Origin: DASUAO01 sp046484625
Lineage (GTDB): Bacteria > Actinomycetota > Acidimicrobiia > IMCC26256 > PALSA-555
Reading direction: 5' to 3'
Assembly: GCA_046484625.1 (NCBI GenBank)
Contig: JAWOIO010000074.1
Coordinates: 1 to 14,133 of the forward strand
DNA: 14,133 nucleotides
Under the pieces are notes generated by a model, which saw nothing but the letters and a program-made list of their open reading frames with translations, was not told where the DNA came from and did no database searches. Position 1 is the first letter of the stretch. Each line of letters opens with the position of its first letter. Shown one piece after another: positions 1-6,155 of this stretch. The position numbers and the translations under genes were made by a program.

Positions 1-360
1 TTTTCATTCACCTCGACAAATTCCCCCGCCAGGATGCGCTCGCAACCGTCGATGGTCTGCGCCAGCGGGACCAGCTTTCCCTGCTTGCCGGTAAACTGCT
101 CGGTGGTGAAAAAGGGCTGCGTCAGGAACCGCTCCAGTCGCCGCGCCTTGCTGACCGTTTCGCGATCCTCGCGCGAAAGCTCCTCCATCCCGAGCATCGA
201 GATGATGTCCTTGAGGTCCTCGTATTCGGCCAGCGTGGTGCGCACCCCCTGGGCCACCCGGTAGTGGCGCTTGCCGACCACGGTGGGGGTGAGCATCTTC
301 GAGTCGGTCTGCAGGGGATCGATCGCCGGGTAGAAGCCCTGACTGGCGCGCTTGCGCGAG
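1..360 (-). CDS. atpD: F1-ATPase beta subunit, C-terminal fragment (truncated at both ends)
   Basis: The minus strand encodes about 119 residues of the catalytic beta subunit of an F-type ATP synthase. Recognisable blocks in order are SRKRASQGFYPAIDPL, GKRHYRVAQ, EDLKDIISMLGMEELS, ARRLERFLTQPFF and TEQFTGKQGKLVPL, then the ILAGEF region. This corresponds to roughly residues 345-465 of a beta subunit of about 470. The reading frame runs off the window start, so the extreme C-terminus is missing. Towards base 360 the next expected residues (VLSRKR) are replaced by unrelated sequence. The RRLERFLTQPFFTTEQFTG wording and lower G+C are unlike a typical actinobacterial AtpD. From memory they resemble the alternate, N-ATPase-like beta subunits, but this is not certain. 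No promoter or start is present. The piece probably belongs to another genome or locus than the rest of the window. Confidence 0.85.
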
Positions 361-536
361 GCGGCGGCTTCGTCCAGGAGATGACCCTGTTCGCGCCGGC
401 GCCCTCGATCTACGGCGGCACCGACGAGGTGCAGCGCAACATCATCGGCGAGCGTGCGCTCGGCCTCCCCAAGGAGCCCGGCCCCGACAAGCTCACGCCG
501 TTCCGCGAGCTGCGCGTCGGCACGCAACCCGGTTGA
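361..536 (+). CDS. Acyl-CoA dehydrogenase, C-terminal fragment (5' truncated)
   Basis: This frame ends at TGA 534-536 and carries the classical acyl-CoA dehydrogenase C-terminal signature: APAPSIYGGTDEVQRNIIGERALGLPKEPG, given here in two parts as SIYGGTDEVQRN and IIGERALGLPKEPG. In this family the YGGT(S/D/N)E(I/V)QRN segment lies near the FAD and active site in the last helical domain. The enzyme oxidises acyl-CoA to 2-enoyl-CoA and passes electrons to ETF. Only about 58 residues remain. Upstream of about base 360 the sequence switches to an unrelated atpD fragment on the opposite strand. The in-frame ATG at 264 lies inside that foreign piece and is not a real start. The stop overlaps or abuts the start of the next gene, which suggests an operon. 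Confidence 0.75.
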
Positions 537-553
537 GCGTCCCCGGCGCCGTG

Positions 554-1261
554 GTGACCGAGCTGCTCTACCTCCACGACGCGTACCTCCGTGCGTTCGA
601 GGCCACGGTGGTCGACGCGCGCGACGACGCCGTTGCCCTCGACCGGACCGCGTTCTACCCCACGGGTGGCGGCCAGCCCCACGACACCGGGACCCTCGGG
701 GACGCGGCCGTCGTCGACGTGCGCAAGGACGGCGACCTCGTGTGGCACCACCTCGACGGACCGACACCGTCCGTCGGAGCGGCCGTCTCCGGGTCGCTCG
801 ACTGGGATCGCCGGCATCAGCTGATGCGCACGCACACCGCCCTCCACGTGCTGTGCGGCGTGATCTGGGAGCGGTGGTCGACGCCGGTGACCGGTGGGAA
901 CATGGAGCCGCTCTCGGCGCGCATGGACTTCGAGTTCGACCCACTTCCCGAGGGTTTCGGCGCCGAGGTGGAGCGGCTCGTGAACGCCGAGCTGGCCGCG
1001 GATCGTCCGATCGAGGTGTCGTTCCTGCCTCGCGGGGTCGCGGTCGCCGACGAGGACTTGATCCGCACGAAGGTCAACATGATCCCAGAGTCGGTGCAGG
1101 AGATCCGCGTCGTCGACATCGTCGGCCTCGACAAGCAGGCCGATGGGGGCACCCACGTCGCTTCGACCGCCGAGGTGGGTCGACTCGTGGTCGTGAAGAC
1201 CGAGTCGAAGGGCAAGGGCAACAAGCGGATCCGGCTGCGCGTCGAGGACGCAGCGGGCTAG
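554..1261 (+). CDS. alaX: AlaX-type alanyl-tRNA editing protein
   Basis: A free-standing relative of the AlaRS editing domain, 235 residues, expected to hydrolyse Ser-tRNA(Ala) (and possibly Gly-tRNA(Ala)) in the cytoplasm. The N-terminal small beta-barrel has the family motif AFYPTGGGQPHDTG (33-46). The editing site has the zinc-binding pair H94 and H98 in RTHTALH. The second ligand motif, normally CGGTHV, reads DGGTHV (197-202), so Asp replaces the usual Cys while H201 is kept. GTG at 554 is chosen because family members start almost exactly at TELLYLxDxYLR. In-frame GTG 551 and TTG 533 are alternatives, and TTG 533 would overlap the previous TGA. No Shine-Dalgarno sequence is seen. The stop shares one base with the next start (TAGTG). 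Confidence 0.85.
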   Translation: MTELLYLHDAYLRAFEATVVDARDDAVALDRTAFYPTGGGQPHDTGTLGDAAVVDVRKDGDLVWHHLDGPTPSVGAAVSGSLDWDRRHQLMRTHTALHVLCGVIWERWSTPVTGGNMEPLSARMDFEFDPLPEGFGAEVERLVNAELAADRPIEVSFLPRGVAVADEDLIRTKVNMIPESVQEIRVVDIVGLDKQADGGTHVASTAEVGRLVVVKTESKGKGNKRIRLRVEDAAG

Positions 1262-1980
1262 TGGATGACTCCGAGTACCTCGAGCCGGCACCGGGAACGC
1301 GCACCATCACCGGGACCCGACGGGTCCGACTCGGAGATGTCACGACATCGGGACGCCTCCGCCTCGACGCGGTGGCTCGGTACCTCCAGGACATCGCCAC
1401 CGACGACGTCGACGACGCCGGGGTGGAGGGCGCCTGGGTCACGCGGCGCGTCGTCCTGCGGATCAGCGAGCTCCCGCGCTACGGAACTCCCGTCACGGTC
1501 GACACCTTCTGCACCGGTGCCGGGCCCCGGTGGGCGGAGCGACGGACGAACATCCGGCTGGGCGATCGCCTCGCGGTGGAGGCACGCGCGATCTGGGTCT
1601 TCCTGAGCCCCGACGGCGGCCCCGCGCCGCTCCCACCCGGGTTCTTCGAGCACTACGCCGCAGCCGCGGCCCGGCGCGTGAGCGGACGGTTGCGGCTCGC
1701 GTCCCCCGCTGCGGACGCAGCAGCGCGGCCGTGGCCGCTGCGCGCCACCGACTTCGACGTGCTCGACCACGTCAACAACGCGGTCGGTCTGGCTGCGGCT
1801 GAGGACGAGCTCGCCCGTCGCCCGGCGCGTCGACGACTCGCGACCGCCCAGATCGAGTACCGGGCACCGATCGACCCGGGCGACGATCCGATGCTCGTCG
1901 CGGGGTGGGACGACGACGCGCTGTCCTGCTGGCTACGGGTCGGCGACGACGTGAGGGTCGCAGTCCGCGTGGAGTGGTGA
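1261..1980 (+). CDS. Acyl-ACP thioesterase (FatA/FatB-like, double hotdog)
   Basis: A 239-residue protein expected to release fatty acids from acyl-ACP. The first hotdog domain covers about residues 12-118 (RVRLGDVTTSGRLRLDAVARYLQDIA, split as RVRLGDVTTSGRL and DAVARYLQDIA, then the RWAERRTNI and RAIWVFL strands). The second hotdog covers about 140-239 and has the hallmark DFDVLDHVNNAVG (164-176), then QIEYRAPIDPGD. In plant FatB the catalytic D-x-N-x-H corresponds here to D166, L168 and H170, so the Asn position is Leu. I believe this is common in actinobacterial members. GTG 1261 overlaps the stop of alaX by one base, so translation is probably coupled. The gene converges on the HTH protein gene with a 16-bp gap. 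Confidence 0.8.
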   Translation: MDDSEYLEPAPGTRTITGTRRVRLGDVTTSGRLRLDAVARYLQDIATDDVDDAGVEGAWVTRRVVLRISELPRYGTPVTVDTFCTGAGPRWAERRTNIRLGDRLAVEARAIWVFLSPDGGPAPLPPGFFEHYAAAAARRVSGRLRLASPAADAAARPWPLRATDFDVLDHVNNAVGLAAAEDELARRPARRRLATAQIEYRAPIDPGDDPMLVAGWDDDALSCWLRVGDDVRVAVRVEW

Positions 1981-1996
1981 CGCGCGCTTCCTGAGG

Positions 1997-3769
1997 TCAG
2001 GCAGGCGTCGCGCGGAACGACTCGACCGTGACGTCGGCAGTCGGCGTGGCCTGGAGGCCGACGCGGTGGCCGCGGGCCGGCTCGCAGCCGGTCGCGACCG
2101 ATGCCTCGCCGAGCGAGGGGATCGCCATGACCGCGACTCCGTCGACGGACGCGGTCATGGCGTCGCCCACGAGGCCGATCACGATCTCGTGGCGGCCGTA
2201 CAGCCGGGTGGGGCTCGAGGGTGTCTGGGCCAGCGTCTGCCAGTGCGGCAGGTTGTCGACCCACTGCCGGACGACGTACGCGCCCCCGAGCGGGTCGACG
2301 TCGAGGGAGTAGCCGCTCATGCGGTCGTGACCGTCGACCGTCGCCCGGAAGAGGACGCCGAACCCGGTCCCTGCTGCGAAGTCGAGCACCGCATGGATCG
2401 TGGAGTCACCCGGGACCCGCAGGTCGGACAGCGCCCATCGCATCGCCGCGGCGGGGTCACCGCCTGGACCCTCGATCGTCCCTCCGACCTGCCACGCCAT
2501 GTCGGCCGTGTCGGCCGGCGCGGGGGAGGTCGCCGTCGCGGCGACGGGAGCTGGTGCGTCGGGGACCGGCGCCGGGTCCGGTGTCGCGACCGAAGGTGCG
2601 GGGTCCGGGGTCGCGAGGAGAGGTGCGGGGTCCGGGGTCGCGGGGGGAGGTGCGGGCGGGTCGACGTGGACCGCGACGGGTGCTTCGACTGGCGGCTCGA
2701 CGGGGATCGTGAGGGGCATGACGGGCGTCGCGGAGGACGCGTGCACTGCGCCCGCGGCCTGCTCGCCCCAGAGGAAGATCTCTTCGCCTCCGATGCCCCA
2801 GTACGGAGGGATCGAGTCGTCGCCCGACGCGGGGACGTACCCCACCGGCGGGGCGATCGGGGACGCCGGATCCGAGACCACGTGCGACGCGCTCGCCGGG
2901 TCGGGCGCGAAGCCGAACGGGTCCGGTCGTGTGGGCGCGACCGAAGTCGCATTGGGCGCCGCGGTGATCGGTGCAGGAGTGCCGGTCATCGCGTCGACTG
3001 GTGCCGGAGCGCCGGCCATCGCGTGGACCGGCTCGGGGGAGCGGGCCGGGTCCACCTCGGCGGCGATCGGGGGCGGCGGCGCGAACGGGTCGGCGGCCCG
3101 AGGACCTGCGAAGAACTCGGCCGCGCGGTCGGCCGGATCGTCGGCTCCGAGCGAGAACGTGTCGGCGGCTCCCGCGGTAGGGACGAGGATGGCGCGCATC
3201 TGGGCGGCTTCCTCCCGTGAGGCCCCGGTCACCTCGACGAGGCGGGCCTCGATCGATGCCGGTGTCCCGCCGAGCGCCTGGGCCAGGGCTGTCATGTCCT
3301 CGGCGCGCCACGGGACCGGCGCGCCGGGAACGAGGACGCGGAGCTGGTTGATCATGTCGGCGAACGTCCGGAGCACGTCGTCGGGTCCCGACCCGGCGGC
3401 GGCCTGGGTTCGGTTCCCGATCGTCAGTGAGGATCCGCTGGAACCGACCCGCAGGTCGTCCCGGCCGGGCAGGAGGTCGTCGACGTCGACGCCACAGGAC
3501 CCGGCGAGGCAGAACAGCTCGTGGTCGGGGATCTCGGTACTTCCGCGCTCGTAGGCGGCGAGCTCCCGCTTCGTGAGCCCTGCGGAGCGGGCGACGTCGG
3601 CGCGTGAGAGGCCGCGCTCCCGCCGGAGCTCCCGCAGATGCCGGCCCACGTCCTTGGCGTTCCGGGGTGCAACCTGTGTGCCCTCGGGCGCGCTCGGCGT
3701 GGGGACGGCGGCCGGGGTGGTCTGAGGTGCGTCGGGTCCCGACGCTGCAGCCTTGGCCTTCTTCCGCAC
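1997..3769 (-). CDS. XRE-family HTH protein with Pro/Ala-rich linker and C-terminal ConA-like domain
   Basis: A 590-residue protein in three parts. Residues 41-101 are a clear XRE helix-turn-helix (VGRHLRELRRERGLSRADVA, then AGLTKRELAAYERGSTEIPD). Residues 130-200 form a helical segment that ends in VTGASREEAAQMRAILV. Residues 225-425 are a low-complexity Pro/Ala/Asp linker, which includes a short conserved-looking island PPYWGIGGEEIFLWGEQ at 321-337. Residues 425-590 are beta-rich, with GFGVLFRATVDGHDRMSGYS, YVVRQWVDN and HEIVIGLVGDAMTASVDG. They look like a LamG or DUF1080-type ConA-like sandwich. There is no signal peptide or transmembrane segment, so the protein is probably cytoplasmic. 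The GTG start follows AGGGG on the minus strand. The function is unknown. It may be a regulator whose sandwich domain senses a ligand or partner, which is inference. Confidence 0.8.
   Translation of the reverse strand: MRKKAKAAASGPDAPQTTPAAVPTPSAPEGTQVAPRNAKDVGRHLRELRRERGLSRADVARSAGLTKRELAAYERGSTEIPDHELFCLAGSCGVDVDDLLPGRDDLRVGSSGSSLTIGNRTQAAAGSGPDDVLRTFADMINQLRVLVPGAPVPWRAEDMTALAQALGGTPASIEARLVEVTGASREEAAQMRAILVPTAGAADTFSLGADDPADRAAEFFAGPRAADPFAPPPPIAAEVDPARSPEPVHAMAGAPAPVDAMTGTPAPITAAPNATSVAPTRPDPFGFAPDPASASHVVSDPASPIAPPVGYVPASGDDSIPPYWGIGGEEIFLWGEQAAGAVHASSATPVMPLTIPVEPPVEAPVAVHVDPPAPPPATPDPAPLLATPDPAPSVATPDPAPVPDAPAPVAATATSPAPADTADMAWQVGGTIEGPGGDPAAAMRWALSDLRVPGDSTIHAVLDFAAGTGFGVLFRATVDGHDRMSGYSLDVDPLGGAYVVRQWVDNLPHWQTLAQTPSSPTRLYGRHEIVIGLVGDAMTASVDGVAVMAIPSLGEASVATGCEPARGHRVGLQATPTADVTVESFRATPA
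2564..2644 (-). repeat. Three 27-bp tandem repeats coding ATPDPAP units
   Basis: Within the linker of the HTH/ConA-like protein, a 9-codon unit occurs three times (ATPDPAPLL, ATPDPAPSV, ATPDPAPVP; residues 376-402). The core ggtgcggggtccggggtcgc, read on the plus strand, is nearly identical between copies. A second, shorter duplication (GAPAPVDAM / GTPAPITA) lies at residues 253-270. The repeats look like slippage-prone linker DNA. Confidence 0.7.
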
Positions 3770-3868
3770 GACCCCTGTATCGGCGCCCGGACGGAGGGCC
3801 TGAAGGGCCAGAATGCAGGTCTCGGACCGATCCCGGTCCGGTTCCGGCGACGAGACGACGAGGGATCG
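3770..3868. promoter_or_regulatory. Divergent intergenic region with perfect inverted repeat
   Basis: This 99-bp gap separates the GTG start of the HTH protein gene (minus) from the ATG of the SDR gene (plus). It holds a perfect inverted repeat, cggaccg-atcc-cggtccg (3823-3840), ending 28 bp before the SDR start. GAGGG (3860-3864) with a 4-nt spacer can serve as the SDR ribosome-binding site. The palindrome could be an operator, perhaps for the neighbouring HTH protein, or a 5'-UTR hairpin. No clear -10 or -35 pair was found. Confidence 0.45.
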
Positions 3869-4630
3869 ATGGACGGCGACTTCGACGGCAGGGTGGCGCT
3901 GGTCACCGGGGGCGGGTCCGGGCTCGGGCAGGCTGCGTCACGCCTCCTGGCCGAGCGCGGGGCTCGGGTGGTCGTGGCCGACGTGAACGACACCGGCGGG
4001 GCCGCGACGGTCGCTCAGTGCGAGCAGGCCGGTTCCGAGGGGGTGTTCGTCCACACCGACGTGACGGTGGAGGACGATGTCGCCGGCGCCGTTGCCGCGG
4101 CGGTCGACCGATGGGGACGGCTCGACTGCGCGGTGAACAACGCCGGGACGACCGGCCCGTCGAAGCCGACGGCCGACTACACGCTCGAGGAGTGGAACGC
4201 CGTCGTGGCCCTGAACCTCACGGGCGTGTTCCTCGGGCTCAAGCACGAGATCCCCCAGATGGTCGCCCAGGGTGGCGGTGCGATCGTGAACACGTCGTCG
4301 GGGGCGGGGCTCATGGGCTTCGCCGGTCTTCCCGGATACGTCGCGACGAAGCACGGGGTGCTCGGACTCACGAAGGCCGCCGCGCTCGAGTACATCAAGG
4401 CCGGGGTGCGGGTGAACGCGGTCTGCCCGGGGAGTGCCCGCACCCCCATGCTCGAGGGCTGGATGGGCGGTGACCCCGCAATCGAGAAGGCGATGGCCAG
4501 CTCAGCACCGATCGGACGCCTCGCAGCACCCGAGGAGATCGCGCAGGCGATGGTGTGGCTGCTGTCGGACGCTGCGTCGTTCATGGTCGGGCACGCGCTC
4601 GCCGTCGACGGGGGCGCCGTGATCATGTGA
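3869..4630 (+). CDS. Short-chain dehydrogenase/reductase (classical SDR)
   Basis: A 253-residue NAD(P)-dependent oxidoreductase with the full classical SDR set: the cofactor motif TGGGSGLG (13-20), NNAG (90-93), N116, the catalytic S144, and Y157/K161 in YVATK. It ends with the usual GHALAVDGGAVIM-type C-terminus. Asp38 at the end of beta-2 (VVADVN) suggests NAD(H) rather than NADPH. The substrate cannot be told from sequence. ATG 3869 was chosen over in-frame upstream starts because the Rossmann fold begins directly after it, GAGGG lies just upstream, and the upstream in-frame sequence has no SDR similarity. The gene is divergent from the HTH gene and convergent with the dioxygenase gene (36-bp gap). 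Confidence 0.88.
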   Translation: MDGDFDGRVALVTGGGSGLGQAASRLLAERGARVVVADVNDTGGAATVAQCEQAGSEGVFVHTDVTVEDDVAGAVAAAVDRWGRLDCAVNNAGTTGPSKPTADYTLEEWNAVVALNLTGVFLGLKHEIPQMVAQGGGAIVNTSSGAGLMGFAGLPGYVATKHGVLGLTKAAALEYIKAGVRVNAVCPGSARTPMLEGWMGGDPAIEKAMASSAPIGRLAAPEEIAQAMVWLLSDAASFMVGHALAVDGGAVIM

Positions 4631-4666
4631 GCGCGGCGACGCTGGGAATCGGGGCGGGTGCGGCGG

Positions 4667-5518
4667 TCAGGGGCTCAGCTGGTCCCACAACATGGAGTCG
4701 CCGTCGTCGGACTCCCCGAGCATCTCGACCGGGTCGTGCTTGTCGATGTGGCCGATCAGCCCCCGGTAGATCCCGTACCCGACGAGCCTGCGCAGCCGCG
4801 GCGAGAACCGTGCCGCGACCTCGCGGGGGATCCCGAGCTGCTGGTTCTCCTGCTGGCGGATGAATCCCGCGCAGTAGTTCATGGCCACGCCCACGCGGCG
4901 TTCGTCGGTCGCGTTCGCGCCGCCGCCGTGCCAGAGGCTCCCGTGCCACACGAGGACGCTGCCCCGAGCCATCTCCGCCGGGATGGTGTCGTACGCGGCG
5001 CCGTAGTCGGGACTGTGGTCGGCGCGGTGCGAGCCCGGCACGACCCGGGTTGCACCGTTCGCGTCGGTGAAGTCCGTGAGCGCCCACATCGTGTTGCACA
5101 CCGTCGGCGGGTGGGGCTTCGGGAGCGGGATCAGCTGGTCGTCGGCATGGATCGGCTGGGCGGACTCCCCGGGGAGGATCGCGATCGACGAGAGCGACGA
5201 CACGAGGCATCCGTCGTCGAGCACCCGCTGGACGAGGGGCAGCACACGATCGTGGACGGGGATCCGTTCGAAGCGCCGGCCCAGCGCCAGGAGGTTGTAG
5301 ATGCGGACGGTGCTCGACCCCTCGAAGCTGTTGTCGGCGGGGGTGATCCCGAACGCGTCTTCCAGGTGGTCGAGGTCGGCGACCAGCGCGTCGATCGCAT
5401 CGTCGTCGAGCACGTGCTCGATGATCGTGTAGCCGTCGCGCTCGATCTCGGCGAGGTGCGCATCGACGTCGCCCGCATCGACCGGGTCCGCATCGGCCGG
5501 GCTCGGGGCGTCGCTCAC
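4667..5518 (-). CDS. Phytanoyl-CoA dioxygenase (PhyH) family Fe(II)/2-oxoglutarate oxygenase
   Basis: A 283-residue non-heme iron oxygenase. It has the iron-binding facial triad H124-A-D126 (IHADDQ) and distal H197 in HGSLWHGGGAN. R208 lies 11 residues further on and is suitable for 2-oxoglutarate binding. The N-terminal DVDAHLAEIERDGYTIIEHV is the usual PhyH opening. The family hydroxylates acyl-CoAs or many small molecules, and the substrate here is unknown. GTG 5518 is preferred over GTG 5539 because it sits 8 nt after a TAGCCT -10-like element, which fits a leaderless mRNA. With 5539 the start would lie only 5 bp from the divergent gene. The extra seven residues of that longer form are not conserved-looking. 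The gene is convergent with the SDR gene. Confidence 0.85.
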   Translation of the reverse strand: MSDAPSPADADPVDAGDVDAHLAEIERDGYTIIEHVLDDDAIDALVADLDHLEDAFGITPADNSFEGSSTVRIYNLLALGRRFERIPVHDRVLPLVQRVLDDGCLVSSLSSIAILPGESAQPIHADDQLIPLPKPHPPTVCNTMWALTDFTDANGATRVVPGSHRADHSPDYGAAYDTIPAEMARGSVLVWHGSLWHGGGANATDERRVGVAMNYCAGFIRQQENQQLGIPREVAARFSPRLRRLVGYGIYRGLIGHIDKHDPVEMLGESDDGDSMLWDQLSP

Positions 5519-5526
5519 GGATCGAG

Positions 5527-5536
5527 AGGCTACCGT
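5527..5536. promoter_or_regulatory. Overlapping divergent -10 elements, both leaderless
   Basis: On the plus strand, TACCGT (5531-5536) is followed by 8 nt and then ATG 5545. On the minus strand, TAGCCT (5532-5527) is followed by exactly 8 nt and then GTG 5518. Both fit the actinobacterial TANNNT -10 with transcription starting at the start codon. The two hexamers share the TA dinucleotide at 5531-5532, so the two promoters should exclude each other. This is inferred from sequence only. Confidence 0.5.
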
Positions 5537-5544
5537 CACCCCCG

Positions 5545-6063
5545 ATGGCCATCTTTGCGCTCGGCGACGTCGAGCCCGACATCCACCCGGATGCGTACGT
5601 GCACCCGGACGCCACCGTCATCGGCAACGTGACGATCGGCGCGCAGTCGTCGATCTGGCCCCAGGCCGTGCTGCGCGGCGACTACGGACGGATCGTGATC
5701 GGGGCGCGCACCTCGGTCCAGGACGGCACCGTCGTCCACTGCACCCGCGAGCACCCGACGGTGGTGGGCGACGACTGCGTCGTCGGGCATCTCGCGCACC
5801 TCGAGTGCTGCACGATCGAGGACGGCGCCCTGGTCGGGACGAACTCGGTCGTGCTCCACCGGGCGATCGTGCGGTCGGGAGCGCTCGTGGGTGCAAGCGC
5901 GCTGGTGCCGAACGACATGGAGGTGCCGGCGCGGGCGATGGCGCTGGGGGTCCCGGCCAAGCTCCGGCTCGATGCCGTGGCCGACGGCATGATCGCCGCA
6001 CTCGCGCAGGGCTACGTCGAGAACGCCGGCCGGTTCACTGCGGAGCTGCGTCGCCTGGACTGA
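5545..6063 (+). CDS. Gamma-carbonic anhydrase-like left-handed beta-helix protein
   Basis: A 172-residue hexapeptide-repeat protein of the gamma-carbonic anhydrase / YrdA / PaaY group. Repeats such as VIGNVTIG, RIVIGARTSVQDG, VVGDDCVVGH and LVGTNSVVL fill residues 10-125, followed by a C-terminal helix. Conserved residues R44 and D46 (LRGDYG) and Q59-D60 are present. Two of the usual metal histidines are H65 and H82. At the third His position (H82+5) there is E87, while an extra His, H85, lies at +3 (GHLAHLECC). Carbonic anhydrase activity is therefore uncertain. ATG 5545 has no ribosome-binding site but lies 8 nt after TACCGT, which fits leaderless expression. Confidence 0.82.
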   Translation: MAIFALGDVEPDIHPDAYVHPDATVIGNVTIGAQSSIWPQAVLRGDYGRIVIGARTSVQDGTVVHCTREHPTVVGDDCVVGHLAHLECCTIEDGALVGTNSVVLHRAIVRSGALVGASALVPNDMEVPARAMALGVPAKLRLDAVADGMIAALAQGYVENAGRFTAELRRLD

Positions 6064-6066
6064 TGC

Positions 6067-6113
6067 GTCCGGTGTCGAGGTCGTCGGGCTCGACGCAGAT
6101 CCCCTCGCCGGAC
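6067..6113. terminator. Possible nested hairpin between convergent genes
   Basis: The 92-bp gap between the gamma-CA-like gene and the metallohydrolase gene contains GTCCGG (6067-6072) pairing with CCGGAC (6108-6113). Inside this is GTCGAG (6074-6079) pairing with CTCGAC (6089-6094). There is no T-tract, so this is a weak bidirectional terminator candidate only. Confidence 0.2.
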
Positions 6114-6155
6114 AGCAGCGATCGCGTTGCGGCTCCCTTCGTGCACGGGCGCAGG

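Noticed and set aside
264..360. ATG 264 as the start of an acyl-CoA dehydrogenase-like gene
   Set aside because: The first 32 codons are antisense to the AtpD fragment. Dehydrogenase similarity begins only after the junction.
454..1260. The upstream part of the long plus-strand frame leading into the thioesterase
   Set aside because: It is Arg/Pro-rich out-of-frame translation of the AlaX gene. Thioesterase similarity begins only at GTG 1261.
2066..3554. Long plus-strand frames antisense to the HTH/ConA-like gene (384 codons each)
   Set aside because: They are biased Gly/Arg/Ala composition shadows of the Pro/Ala-rich linker with no motif.
6035..6150. A natural-looking minus-strand peptide, LLSGEGICVEPDDLDTG, in the gap between the gamma-CA-like and metallohydrolase genes
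   Set aside because: There is no start codon in frame before the metallohydrolase stop, and it ends at TGA 6037 inside the gamma-CA-like gene. It could be a remnant but cannot be supported.
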